A stretch of 64,000 nt of DNA. Source: Bradyrhizobium iriomotense. Its GTDB lineage: Bacteria; Pseudomonadota; Alphaproteobacteria; Rhizobiales; Xanthobacteraceae. Each line of letters begins with the position of its first letter. The first letter of the stretch is position 1. Positions 34,061-43,157 of this stretch are shown piece after piece. The position numbers and the translations under genes were made by a program. Location of the stretch: assembly GCF_030160715.1 (NCBI RefSeq), contig NZ_BSOW01000001.1:248001-312000 (forward strand). The letters run 5' to 3'. The notes beneath the pieces are model-generated. The model had not been told where the DNA came from. It did no database searches and saw only the letters and a list, made by a program, of their open reading frames with translations.

Positions 34061-37000
34061 TCAGTTGTGCTTGAGGCCGGAAATCGAATCCTCGATGCGG
34101 CGCGCAAAGCGGCCGTGAAAGGCGCTGGAGCCGATCACGTGCAGGTGGGTCGTTCCCGCAATGATCTCGGCCGGATTGGCGCGGCGCGAGTACTGTCGCC
34201 AATCGATGAGGTTGAGGCCCCGGTGAAGGCTGTCTTCCGCCGTCCACGAATGGATCGGGCAGTCATGTGGTTGCATCCGATAGCGTCGGAAAATGAGGGC
34301 GTTGTCGATCAGGATCCAGAAGGTGTGTTCGCGGCTGGAGACATCCGGCCCATCGGTCGGAAGCGCCTCCTTCTCGTTGCCGATAAAACGAAGGAACTGT
34401 TCGTAGGTGAGAGCATCCATCGATTGGAGCAGGCGATCCCAGTCGCTTCGCATCTGCGTCCGTGCCAGCCAGTCCGTCACCTGGGACTGCAAGAGATTGC
34501 GTTCGCCCGGTGCGAATTGCGGCACGGCGCCGAGAGCGAATTCGCTGCCAATCTCGCACACGTCAATCATTCCGATGAAACGCAAGTCGACGTCGCTGCC
34601 CAGCATTCGTGCGGCTTCATAGGCGAGGAGGCCGCCCCACGACCAGCCGAGGAAGAAGCACGGTCGGTCGCGGCTCTGCTTCCGGATGTACTCGACATAG
34701 CGGCCGGTGATTTCCTCGACCGTGGCGTTCAGCTTCAGCTCTTCGGACAGGGAGTAGCAGATGAAGCCGGTTGCGGGCTGCTCAGGCCCGAGAGAATCGA
34801 CGAGCTTGACATATTCGCGTGTGCTGACGAGCAGTCCGGGAAAGCAGTACAGCATCGGCTTGTTGCCGGATGCGCGCAGCGTGATCACCTGACTGCCGAT
34901 CGCTTCGTTCCCCTTTTCAATGCAGGCAGCCAGGGAACGGACCGTTGGATTGTTGAAGAGGTCGGCAATGGTGGCGGACAAATCCGGCCTCTGTCGCCTC
35001 AGCTTCGTCAGGATCTTGATGGCGGCGAGCGAATGTCCGCCGATGTCGAAAAAGTCGTGGGTCACTCCGATCGTGGTGAGGCCCAGCACGTCGCGCCAGA
35101 TCGCGAGGATCTCGGTTTCCAGCGACGTCGCCGGGGCGAGGGCGCTGGTCATCCGCTTGACTGGGGCCGGCAATGCCGCGCGATCAAGCTTGCTGTTGGG
35201 ATTGATCGGCAGCCGCTCGAGCGGAACGATCGCGCTTGGAACCATATAGTCCGGCAATTTGCTGCCGACGGCGCGGCGAAGTTCGTCCGGATCAATCGTT
35301 GAACCGACCTCCGGAACGACATAGGCGACGAGGCTTGGTTGTCCATCATCGTTGCGCAACAGGGCGACGCACTCGCCGACGCCGGGCTGTTCGACAAGGG
35401 CGGCCTCGATTTCGCCGAGTTCGATACGGTAGCCGCGAAGCTTGACTTGATGATCGACACGACCGACGAATTCAACCGTGCCGTCGTCGCGCCAGCGCGT
35501 GAGATCGCCGGAGCGATAGAGGAGCCCGCCTTCGGCAGAGAAGGGATCCGGGACGAAGCGGTCTGCGGTGATGCCGGGGCGACCGACATAGCCGCGTGCG
35601 ACTCCCTCTCCGCCCAAATAGAGTTCGCCGGTGACGCCAATCGGACAGGGATTCAGGTCTGGATCGAGGACGTAGACGCGGCGCCGTCCGACAGCGCGGC
35701 CGATCGGCGCGTAGGTCCCCTGGAAGCGCGTGCCGGGCCGGACTTTCCAGACCATCGGCGTCATGATCGTTTCCGTCGGACCGTAGCCATTGATGAGCCG
35801 TTCAGCCGGCAACGCGCGCGTCAAGAGATCGAATGTCGTCTGCGCCAGCCCTTCGCCGCCGAACGAGTAGAGTCTCAGCGGTGGCGCTTCGCCGGTGATG
35901 TCGGCCCATTCTGCGAGCTGCTGCATGTAGGTGGTCGGAATGCTGGCATTGTTGGCACCATGCGTCCGCATCGCCGCCAGCGTCTCTGCCGGTGTCCAGA
36001 GCGCCTGGTCGGGCAGGACAATGCTTCCCCCGACCATGAGGGGCACCATCCAACGCTCATGTCCACCGTCGGAGCTGAATGGCAGGAACGGAAGTTCCCG
36101 CGAGGCCTCCGACATCTCGTAGATCCTCGCCGTGCTCTGGCAATGGTGGGTGAGGGGCCCATGCTCGACCGCGACCCCCTTCGGCAGTCCGGTCGAGCCC
36201 GAGGTGTACATCACGTAAGCGAGCTGATTGTGATGAGTGGGCACAGTTGGAGGCGTAACGGGTTCGCTGGAGAGGTCGAGTTGGTCGAGCTCCAGGATCG
36301 TCGCATCGATATCGGCCGGGATACGTTCGCGCAGCCAGCTATGGGTGACGATGACTTTCACGCCGGCATCACGGAAGATGTGATGGTTGCGGGCCGGCGG
36401 CTGATCCGGCTCAACGGGGATGTAGGCGCCGCCTGCCTTGAGGACGGCGAGGATGGCGGCAATGGCCTCAGGTGAGCGCTTCACCAGCACCGCAACGCAA
36501 ACCTCCGGGCCGGTTCCCACGCCTATCAGGCGATGCGCGAGCTGGTTGGCGCGCTGGTCGAGCTCGGCGTGCGTCCAACGTTCGTTTGCATAAATGATCG
36601 CCGTCTTGTTCGGCGTAAGGACGGCGTGCTCCGCGATCCATTCATGGACCGGACGATCGTCGTCGGCGCCATCGTCTTCATAGGGAGCGGAGAGGCGGTC
36701 GAGCTCTTCTGCGGAGAGTAACGCGATGTCGCGCAGGCGGATGTCGCCGTCGGCCGCCACAGACTCCAGAATGCGTACAAAATGCTTCCCAGCTTGCGCC
36801 AGGAGTGCGCCATCAAACAGTGCGTCGGATGCATCGATCGTTGCATCGACATGACCAGCGGCACTTATCTCGGTGATGAAAGCCAGATCGGCGTCGCCGC
36901 GCGCAGCGAGAGGAAGAGCCGGCGTGATCGTGAATCCCGGCGTCGCCGAACGGGTATCGATGAGAACGTCGCGATGCTCGAACAGGGACGCGATGTAGGT

Positions 37001-38068
37001 GTCGCGCATGTCGCGATCGTCGCGCCACAGCTCCTGCGTGAGGAGCTCCAACGGCAGGTGGTGGCTGAGGCCTTCGCCGAAGCGGTCGCGGACATGCTGC
37101 GCAGCCGCAACAAATGTCATGGCTGGTGAAAGGTCGAGCCGAAGCGGGACGACATCTTCGAACCTGCCGATCACGTTCATATCGTGCGGGCCCGTTCGTC
37201 CGTCGCAAACAACGCCCGATCGCAACGTGAACTGGCCGCCATAGCGAGCCAGAAGGACGTTGAAAGCCGTCAGCAGGATCAACGACTCCGAAAGGCCGGA
37301 CGCCTTGGCCAATTTCGCCAGTCTCTGCCGCAGATCGGAACCGATGGCAAAGCGATATTGCTGTCGTAGCCCCGTAGCGTTGCCGCCGAGTGTCCCCCGG
37401 ATTGGAAGAGAGGCACAGCTACGCTCCTCGGTGAACGTGGCCTGCCAGTAGGACAGAGCGTCATCATGAGCTGGCGAGCGCACCCACCGCTGTTCGACGA
37501 TCGCACGTCCCAGGCCGGACTCGAGCGGAGCATCGCTCCACGGTCCGGCCAGAGCCGTTGACAGATCTCGCGCCAGGGTTCTCAGCGATGCAGGATCGCA
37601 GACGATCGGATGCAGAGAGATGGCGACAGCGTGGTCGGCCGCGCCGAGCCGCACCACGAGCGCACGCGCGGACACGTCGTTGTCCAGATCAATTGGCGAC
37701 GCAAGAAAGGCGGAAAGTGCCCCCGAAAGTGCAGCATCCCGCGCATCGGTGACGATTTTGGAGAGGTCATTCGTCGAAATTCGAAATGCGTCAGTCGCGT
37801 CGATCGTGCATTCGACACGTCCGCCAGCAGATCGCAGGAAGCGGGTCCGCAATGCCGGGTGACGATGAGCCAGCCGACGCAGGGCCGAGAAGAGCGTCTC
37901 GAGCCCGAGATTGCCCCGCAATCGCAGGGCAAGCACCTGAGTTGGGAATACGCTGTGATTGCCGATCTGGCCGAGTGCCCAGATGCGCTTCTGGGCCAGT
38001 GTCAAGGGAAAGCTGCCTGCTCCGGCGCTGGTCGCGTCAGGGAGCCGCACAACAACATTGGTGGGCAT
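34061..38068 (-). CDS. Single-module nonribosomal peptide synthetase (degenerate C, A, T, TE)
   Basis: Siderophore synthetase of 1335 residues. Order: condensation-like domain (~20-440), adenylation domain (~475-965: YTSGSTGLPKG 621-631, NGYGPTE 760-766, YRSGDLTRW, invariant Lys in PNSKLDR at 960), carrier domain (FFDIGGHSL, serine 1013) and thioesterase (1070-1335, GWSWGG with serine 1143). The HHxxxDG motif of the condensation domain reads HPIVCDP (153-159): the second, catalytic histidine is proline. In the adenylation pocket, the A4 region SSDGGHERW puts Asp and Glu early in the specificity code, which would suit an amine-bearing side chain (weak inference). The start is placed at ATG 38066-38068, 47 bp after the MbtH gene. 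Confidence 0.92.
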   Translation of the reverse strand: MPTNVVVRLPDATSAGAGSFPLTLAQKRIWALGQIGNHSVFPTQVLALRLRGNLGLETLFSALRRLAHRHPALRTRFLRSAGGRVECTIDATDAFRISTNDLSKIVTDARDAALSGALSAFLASPIDLDNDVSARALVVRLGAADHAVAISLHPIVCDPASLRTLARDLSTALAGPWSDAPLESGLGRAIVEQRWVRSPAHDDALSYWQATFTEERSCASLPIRGTLGGNATGLRQQYRFAIGSDLRQRLAKLAKASGLSESLILLTAFNVLLARYGGQFTLRSGVVCDGRTGPHDMNVIGRFEDVVPLRLDLSPAMTFVAAAQHVRDRFGEGLSHHLPLELLTQELWRDDRDMRDTYIASLFEHRDVLIDTRSATPGFTITPALPLAARGDADLAFITEISAAGHVDATIDASDALFDGALLAQAGKHFVRILESVAADGDIRLRDIALLSAEELDRLSAPYEDDGADDDRPVHEWIAEHAVLTPNKTAIIYANERWTHAELDQRANQLAHRLIGVGTGPEVCVAVLVKRSPEAIAAILAVLKAGGAYIPVEPDQPPARNHHIFRDAGVKVIVTHSWLRERIPADIDATILELDQLDLSSEPVTPPTVPTHHNQLAYVMYTSGSTGLPKGVAVEHGPLTHHCQSTARIYEMSEASRELPFLPFSSDGGHERWMVPLMVGGSIVLPDQALWTPAETLAAMRTHGANNASIPTTYMQQLAEWADITGEAPPLRLYSFGGEGLAQTTFDLLTRALPAERLINGYGPTETIMTPMVWKVRPGTRFQGTYAPIGRAVGRRRVYVLDPDLNPCPIGVTGELYLGGEGVARGYVGRPGITADRFVPDPFSAEGGLLYRSGDLTRWRDDGTVEFVGRVDHQVKLRGYRIELGEIEAALVEQPGVGECVALLRNDDGQPSLVAYVVPEVGSTIDPDELRRAVGSKLPDYMVPSAIVPLERLPINPNSKLDRAALPAPVKRMTSALAPATSLETEILAIWRDVLGLTTIGVTHDFFDIGGHSLAAIKILTKLRRQRPDLSATIADLFNNPTVRSLAACIEKGNEAIGSQVITLRASGNKPMLYCFPGLLVSTREYVKLVDSLGPEQPATGFICYSLSEELKLNATVEEITGRYVEYIRKQSRDRPCFFLGWSWGGLLAYEAARMLGSDVDLRFIGMIDVCEIGSEFALGAVPQFAPGERNLLQSQVTDWLARTQMRSDWDRLLQSMDALTYEQFLRFIGNEKEALPTDGPDVSSREHTFWILIDNALIFRRYRMQPHDCPIHSWTAEDSLHRGLNLIDWRQYSRRANPAEIIAGTTHLHVIGSSAFHGRFARRIEDSISGLKHN

Positions 38069-38115
38069 GGGGGCTCTTCTATTGATGAAGCTGTCGCGCC
38101 TGATTGGCGCTTCCG

Positions 38116-38334
38116 TTACCGGGGTCCCGGTGTCTGATCCCGGTTGTCCATCACACGAGCCCAGCCGGACGGCCGCGGATCGCGCCAAACAGTCTCGATG
38201 TGTGCGAGGCACTCGTCTCGCGAACCGGTGAACGGGGTGGCAAACCACGTGATCGGCACCGGACGGCCCTGCCGCCAGACGGAATACCGACCTTCACGAT
38301 CTCTCACCACCTGCCAAACGTCGTCGATGTCCAT
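38116..38334 (-). CDS. MbtH-like protein
   Basis: Small NRPS accessory protein of 72 residues that binds and activates adenylation domains. The family residues are visible: YSVWRQGRPVPITWFATPFTGSRDECLAHIETVWRDPRPSGW, with the conserved tryptophans and the terminal WxDxRPxG-type stretch. It is the first gene of the minus-strand siderophore operon, followed 47 bp later by the NRPS, its obvious partner. Confidence 0.95.
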   Translation of the reverse strand: MDIDDVWQVVRDREGRYSVWRQGRPVPITWFATPFTGSRDECLAHIETVWRDPRPSGWARVMDNRDQTPGPR

Positions 38335-38381
38335 GGAGTGTCTCTCACCGTTGACCTTTGCAAGACGAAGGCGGATGGCCT

Positions 38382-38423
38382 CGATTTAGTTCAGGACCGC
38401 TTTTTTCTGGATCGACTAAATCG
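38382..38423. promoter_or_regulatory. Inverted repeat in the mbtH / acyltransferase divergent promoter
   Basis: Perfect 9-bp arms CGATTTAGT (38382-38390) and ACTAAATCG (38415-38423) with a 24-bp AT/GC-mixed centre, about midway between the divergent starts at 38334 and 38497. Likely an operator for iron or AraC-type control of both arms of the cluster. It does not match a consensus I can name with confidence. Confidence 0.5.
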
Positions 38424-38496
38424 GCGAGCGGGTCAGTCGTCTTTGATGTGAATGCTGGATTGCGGAGCTCCGCGTCCATCAACCAGGGCCAGCGAT

Positions 38497-39579
38497 ATGA
38501 ATGTGACGCAACTGATGCCCTTGCGGGGGGCCGCGCTACCGGCAGGCGGTCTGCGGGCAGGTCTTGGCGGTCGACTGTCGGTCGTCCCGAGAGGGGACGC
38601 CATCGAGGTTCGCGATGATGCCGGCCGCCGAATCTCGTTGGGGTTGGAAGCAGAGGCCGAAAGCCTGCGTCTACGCGTGCCGTCCGGTTTGCGGGAGCAT
38701 GTTCTTCCTGCACTTTGTGGCGCAATCGAATCGCTGACGGCGGGCGACCGGAACGTCCAGCTGGCTCTCGACTGCGGCGATGGCGATCTCGCCGGTGTGC
38801 TGGTTCGGGAGGGAATAGCGATTCATCAAGGCGGGAGCTTGATCGTCGAACCCGCGCTCGTCTGGCAGCAGCCGCGACTCTGGCTGCCGCAGGCGACGTC
38901 CTTTGGCGGTCATCCCCAGCTGCACGTGATGTCCGGCGATCGCAGGCATCCGCTTCGCCCACCGAAACCGACCGGCACCTGCTATGCCAGGTTTATTCCC
39001 TGGCTTGGCCAGGTTCTTTCCTTTGTCGCGGTGGACGTGGAGCGCGATCTTCCGCTCTATCACCGCTGGATGAATGATCCGCGCGTCGAGGCGATCTGGG
39101 GCGACGGCGGCGACCTCGAACGCCATCGCCGCGATCTCGAAGAGCGGACCGCGGATCCGCATGTCCTGCCGTTGATCGGGTATGCCGACGACGTGCCCTT
39201 CGGCTATTTCGAGGTCTATTGGGCGAAGGAAAATCGACTTGGGCCCCACTATGCCGCCGCTGACTTCGACCGTGGATGGCATGTTGCGATTGGCGAGGAG
39301 GCGTTTCGTGGCAAAGCCTGGATAACCGCCTGGCTGCCATCGCTCATGCACTTCATCTTTCTCGACGACATCCGCACGCAACGGATCGTCGGTGAACCGA
39401 AGGCAAGCCATGCCCAGCAGATCCGTAATCTCGATCGCGCCGGATTTGCCAAGATCAAACACATCGACTTTCCGCACAAGCGGGCATTGCTCGTCATGCT
39501 GTTGCGCGAGCGATTCTTTGCGGATCGGTTGTGGGCTCCGGAGGCTGCTTCGCCGTCCGAGGGGTCCGGCAGGGCATGA
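38497..39579 (+). CDS. Siderophore acyltransferase, IucB/RhbD-like (GNAT, Acetyltransf_8)
   Basis: Protein of about 360 residues. The C-terminal ~180 residues match the hydroxamate-forming acyltransferases: LPLYHRWMNDPRVEAIWGDGGDLERHRRDLEER, PLIGYADDVPFGYFEVYWAKENRLGPHYAAADFDRGWHVAIGEEAFRGKAW and RIVGEPKASHAQQIRNLDRAGFAKIKHIDFPHKRALLVML. It would acylate N6-hydroxylysine with an acyl-CoA. The N-terminal ~150 residues are a less conserved domain, as in RhbD/AlcE-type proteins. ATG 38497 is preferred; an ATG at 38452 is the alternative and neither has a strong ribosome site. The stop overlaps the exporter start by four bases. Confidence 0.9.
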   Translation: MNVTQLMPLRGAALPAGGLRAGLGGRLSVVPRGDAIEVRDDAGRRISLGLEAEAESLRLRVPSGLREHVLPALCGAIESLTAGDRNVQLALDCGDGDLAGVLVREGIAIHQGGSLIVEPALVWQQPRLWLPQATSFGGHPQLHVMSGDRRHPLRPPKPTGTCYARFIPWLGQVLSFVAVDVERDLPLYHRWMNDPRVEAIWGDGGDLERHRRDLEERTADPHVLPLIGYADDVPFGYFEVYWAKENRLGPHYAAADFDRGWHVAIGEEAFRGKAWITAWLPSLMHFIFLDDIRTQRIVGEPKASHAQQIRNLDRAGFAKIKHIDFPHKRALLVMLLRERFFADRLWAPEAASPSEGSGRA

Positions 39580-40997
39580 CGACCGCAGTCTCTACGGAAA
39601 CGGATACGCCCAGGCGCGGATTCGTCGCACCGCTTGATCTCGCCGGTCCGGATGTCCAGCGGACGATCATGCGCTTGGCCTTGCCCTCAGTGGTCGGCCT
39701 GTCGATCAATGCGCTTCACCATACGGTCAATGCCGTCTTTGTCGGAATGATTGGCGCGCACGCCATGGCTGCGATCAGCGTGGTCTTTCCATTGATGATG
39801 ATCGTTGGTGCCATCGGCGAAGGCCTGGGTGTCGGCGCGGCTGCGACCATCGGACGACTGCTTGGCAGGGGCGCTATCGGACGGGCGAGCGTTACAGCGT
39901 CCACCGTGATGGCGGCGGCCGTTCCGGTCGGACTGGCGCTGACGCTCGCCATCCTGTGGATGCGTCAGCCGCTGCTGGCGGCGCTCGGCGCTACCGCGGA
40001 CACTTGGTCGATGGCGGACAGCTATGTTGGCGTGATGGCATTTGGTGCGACGCTGACGCTACTTCAAATCATCGCTGACTTTGTTGCCATCGCGGAGGGC
40101 AACACCCGCTTCAGCATGTGGACCTTGCTCGGCGGATTTGCGCTCAATATCGTCCTCGATCCAATTCTGATCTTCTGGCTCGACATGGGAGTGGCCGGCG
40201 CAGCGCTGGCGACCCTTCTGTCGCAGATTGCCGTGCTCGCGGCATACGCAGTCTACTTTCACGCGCGAGCAGGGCGTGTCCGGGTCGCGGTCCGTCTTGC
40301 GCTTCTGCAATCTGCCATCTTGCGGCCTGTCGTCGCCTTGGGACTGCCAACGACGCTGGCGAGCATCGTGACGGCAATAGCGTTCGCCATCGTCTACTAC
40401 CAGGCCGGCTCATTTGGCGGTGATCCCGCGATTGCGGGCCTCGGTATCGCGTTGCGATTGCTCACGCTCGGTTCCTTGCCGCTGATCGGCTTTGTGCTCG
40501 GAGTGCAGGCGGCCTTGAGCTTCGCGTATGGCGCGGGCAATCGCGGCCGCGTGCTCGCCGCGACGCGCTTTGCGCTCACCGTAACCTCCGGCTTTGCGCT
40601 TCTATATGGCTGTATCCTGGTTTCATTTGCGGTGCCGATTGCACGTCTGTTTTCCGCGGATCCGGCGGTCCAGACCGTCGCCGCAACTGCGATCGTCGTG
40701 ATCCATGCAGCGTTTCCGCTCGCTGGAATTCGGTTGGCTGTGCTCGTCCTGCTGCAGTCGATGGGGCAGGCTCGCCGGGCCGCGCTCGTCAGCCTGGCGC
40801 CGCAGGGCTATTTGCTGATTCCGCTGCTCTTCGTGCTGCCCCCCTGGCTCGGCCTCGGTGGGATCGCGGTCGCCCTCGCCATTGCGGCCGCTCTCGCAAG
40901 CGTTCTCGCGATTGTGCTGCTCATCCCGGTGGTCCGAGAGCTCGGCTCCCCCGTTCATTGGACTCCGGAAGTTACGGATATTGCGAGGACCAGTTGA
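39576..40997 (+). CDS. MATE-family efflux transporter, probable siderophore exporter
   Basis: Inner-membrane protein of 473 residues with about twelve hydrophobic helices in two MatE repeats. TIMRLALPSVVGLSINALHHTVNAVFVGMIGAHAMAAISVVFPLMM opens the first repeat; GEGLGVGAAATIGRLLGRG is the conserved loop. The ATG lies in an ATGA overlap with the acyltransferase stop. Its place between biosynthetic genes indicates secretion of the siderophore using a cation gradient; substrate is inferred from context. Confidence 0.92.
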   Translation: MTTAVSTETDTPRRGFVAPLDLAGPDVQRTIMRLALPSVVGLSINALHHTVNAVFVGMIGAHAMAAISVVFPLMMIVGAIGEGLGVGAAATIGRLLGRGAIGRASVTASTVMAAAVPVGLALTLAILWMRQPLLAALGATADTWSMADSYVGVMAFGATLTLLQIIADFVAIAEGNTRFSMWTLLGGFALNIVLDPILIFWLDMGVAGAALATLLSQIAVLAAYAVYFHARAGRVRVAVRLALLQSAILRPVVALGLPTTLASIVTAIAFAIVYYQAGSFGGDPAIAGLGIALRLLTLGSLPLIGFVLGVQAALSFAYGAGNRGRVLAATRFALTVTSGFALLYGCILVSFAVPIARLFSADPAVQTVAATAIVVIHAAFPLAGIRLAVLVLLQSMGQARRAALVSLAPQGYLLIPLLFVLPPWLGLGGIAVALAIAAALASVLAIVLLIPVVRELGSPVHWTPEVTDIARTS

Positions 40998-41470
40998 CCG
41001 ACATTTCTCTCGTCGCGACGGGCAAAGGGGATCTTTGCCGCGAGATCATGAATGAACTCCCCGAATGGTTCGACCAACCCGAAGCCAATGCGGCCTGCGC
41101 CTACATTGTCGAGGAGTTGCCGCTGCTCGTCTGCCAGCGGGATGGCAGAGTTGCCGGCCTTGTTGCGCTGAAGCAGCATCCGCCGTCAGCGACGGAAATC
41201 TTCCTGATCGCAGTCCGTCGCCAGTTCCATCGACGAGGCGTCGGCCAGCGCCTGGTGGAAGCGGCCGCGGACTGGGCCTGGGTCGCCGGTTGCCGCCTGC
41301 TGACCGTAAAGACGCTGGCGCCGAGGGACCAGCATGAGCCGCAATATGCTGCGACGCGCGCCTTCTATGAGGGTAGCGGCTTCATCGCAGCGGAGATATT
41401 TCCCAAGCTCTGGCACGAGGATTTTCCGTGCCTGTTCCTGGTCAAGCCGCTCGACAGGAGAATACCTTGA
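40994..41470 (+). CDS. GNAT-family N-acetyltransferase in the siderophore operon
   Basis: Acyltransferase of 158 residues. The acetyl-CoA site reads FLIAVRRQFHRRGVGQRLVEAAADWAW, the R/QxxGxG/A motif of GNAT enzymes, followed by LLTVKTLAPRD and YAATRAFYEGSGF, the usual last helix and strand. No ATG fits; TTG at 40994 in a TTGA overlap with the exporter stop, with GAGG six bases before, is the best start. A second acyltransferase besides the IucB-like one means that a different amine or amino acid is probably modified. Confidence 0.88.
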   Translation: MTDISLVATGKGDLCREIMNELPEWFDQPEANAACAYIVEELPLLVCQRDGRVAGLVALKQHPPSATEIFLIAVRRQFHRRGVGQRLVEAAADWAWVAGCRLLTVKTLAPRDQHEPQYAATRAFYEGSGFIAAEIFPKLWHEDFPCLFLVKPLDRRIP

Positions 41471-42663
41471 ACAAGCATGCATCGGGCGTAGCCGTTTCTA
41501 TCTCGGATCACGATTTGATCGCTGGCAGCACCGCTCTTTTTGCACCGACCGGGCCGGTGCCATTCAACGCGGCTTCGCCGCCGATCTTCCAGACGTCGCT
41601 CTTCACCTTTGAAAGCTACTCGGCGATCGAGGACGTGTTTGCAGGCAGGTCCCAGGATTTCATTTATTCGCGCGGCAACAATCCGACGGTTGCCGAATTC
41701 GAGGGACTGATAGCCGCGCTCGAGGGGGCCGAAGCGGCCCGCGGATTTTCCAGCGGGACCGGAGCCATCACCGCCGCCGTGCTCGCCTTCGTCGAAAAGG
41801 GAGATCGAATCGTCGCGGTTCGCAACGTCTACAACGACGTCTACTGTCTGTTCGGTAAGCTGCTGCGAAAGTTCGGCGTGACGGTCGACTACGTCGATGC
41901 GGCCGATCCTGCGCAGGTTGCCGCAGTGCTGCCCGGCGCGAAACTGCTCTATCTGGAAAACCCAACCTCGATGGTATTTGAGGTCCAGGACATCGCAGCC
42001 CTCGCCAGTCTCGCTCGGCGCTATGGCGTCGTGACGATGATTGACAATTCCTGGGCAACCCCGCTGTTTCAGAAGCCGCTGCTCCATGGCGTTGATCTTG
42101 TCATTCATGCCGCCTCGAAATACCTGGGAGGGCACAGCGATACGGTTGCAGGTGTCGTGGCGGGGTCGAAAGACCATATCGCTCGCATCAACCGGACGAC
42201 CTATCCTTATCTCGGCGCCAAGCTTTCTCCCTTCGAGGCGTGGCTGCTGCTGCGCGGCATGCGGACGCTGCCCTTGCGCATGGCCCAGCATATGAAGAAC
42301 GGACTGGTCCTTGCGGAGCGGCTGGGGAATCATCCGGCAATCGCGCGCGTGCGACATCCCGCCTTCTCCGATCACCCCGGCAAGGCATCGTTGAGGGGAT
42401 TTTCAGGCTTGTTCGCCTTCGACGTCGCGGAAGACATTGACGTGCCGCGCTTCGTAAATGCGCTGAAACATGTTCGTCTCGGTGTCAGCTGGGGCGGTCC
42501 CGAAACGCTCATTGTGCCGGCGCAGGCCGCCTTGCAACTCCCCGATGAATCCAATTCCTTCCGACGCTTCGGCGTCGTCGACCGGACGATCCGCTTTGCA
42601 GTCGGTCTCGAGGATCCCGACTTGGTCTGGCAGGATCTCGCTGGGGCTTTGGCTGCCTCCTGA
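41467..42663 (+). CDS. Cys/Met-metabolism PLP-dependent enzyme (cystathionine gamma-synthase/lyase family)
   Basis: PLP enzyme of 398 residues, fold type I. Features are IYSRGNNPTVAEFEGLIAALEGAEAARGFSSGTGAITAAVLAFV, the substrate and PLP site YLENPTSMVFEVQDIAALASLARR, VTMIDNSWATPLFQKPLLHGVDLVIHAASKYLGGHSD (PLP lysine in SKYLGGHSD) and the C-terminal RFAVGLEDPDLVWQDLAGAL. TTG 41467 in a TTGA overlap, with AGGAG seven bases upstream, is a well-supported start. Its role in a siderophore operon is not obvious: gamma-substitution or beta-elimination on an amino-acid precursor is possible. Confidence 0.92.
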   Translation: MNKHASGVAVSISDHDLIAGSTALFAPTGPVPFNAASPPIFQTSLFTFESYSAIEDVFAGRSQDFIYSRGNNPTVAEFEGLIAALEGAEAARGFSSGTGAITAAVLAFVEKGDRIVAVRNVYNDVYCLFGKLLRKFGVTVDYVDAADPAQVAAVLPGAKLLYLENPTSMVFEVQDIAALASLARRYGVVTMIDNSWATPLFQKPLLHGVDLVIHAASKYLGGHSDTVAGVVAGSKDHIARINRTTYPYLGAKLSPFEAWLLLRGMRTLPLRMAQHMKNGLVLAERLGNHPAIARVRHPAFSDHPGKASLRGFSGLFAFDVAEDIDVPRFVNALKHVRLGVSWGGPETLIVPAQAALQLPDESNSFRRFGVVDRTIRFAVGLEDPDLVWQDLAGALAAS

Positions 42664-42885
42664 AGACTGCTCGATACTCGCTTATGCAATTCCATCGCCT
42701 GCGCCACCTCTGCTGAACCGGTCGAACCCGCCCGTCACGGCCATCTGGCCGAAGGTCCCTCGACGGGCCTGCGGACGTAGAGGCCTAACTCTTCGAGGAA
42801 ATCTAATTTCGAAGCTCTACAAACTGATCCGAGACATCTTGAGTGTGCCGCTGGCGGCCGTCAAAGTCGCGACGCAGCGGACTTC

Positions 42886-43146
42886 ATGCGAGACTTTTAC
42901 AATCAGATTGTTGGACTGAGTTGCGTCGAAGATGCTGGCGTCGGTTCTGAGCAGCTCGGCGGTTCAACCGTGGCCCAGTGGCTGGAATTTCCGGGCTGCG
43001 TGTTCGTCCGAGGCGAGTTTCATTTTGTTTCTGATGAAGGGCGCGGTGCAATCGTTGCGCCAGGCTTGTTCCTCTCCTTGGCGTTCGACGGCGTGGGGGG
43101 AGCAGTAGCAACGCCGCGCGGAAAGTCGGTCGCGAGAATCGGATAA
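42886..43146 (+). pseudogene. N-terminal fragment of an AraC/PchR-type regulator, out of frame with the rest
   Basis: Reads MRDFYNQIVGLSC to a stop at 43144-43146, 86 residues with the feel of the sensing domain of PchR/YbtA-like iron regulators (LFLSLAFDGVGG). The next frame runs without a stop from at least 43080 and continues as RENRITAIAVRDTLDSRG into the C-terminal AraC domain at 43158-43787. One base fewer near 43110-43140 would explain the break. It may be a real inactivation or a sequencing error. Confidence 0.6.
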
Positions 43147-43157
43147 CGGCAATTGCT

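Noticed and set aside
34061..38068. Naming the amino acid activated by the NRPS
   Set aside because: Only part of the specificity code can be placed by eye; an assignment would be a guess.
42791..42814. Imperfect hairpin before the AraC fragment
   Set aside because: Arms pair only with bulges and there is no T-run; too weak to list as a terminator or operator.
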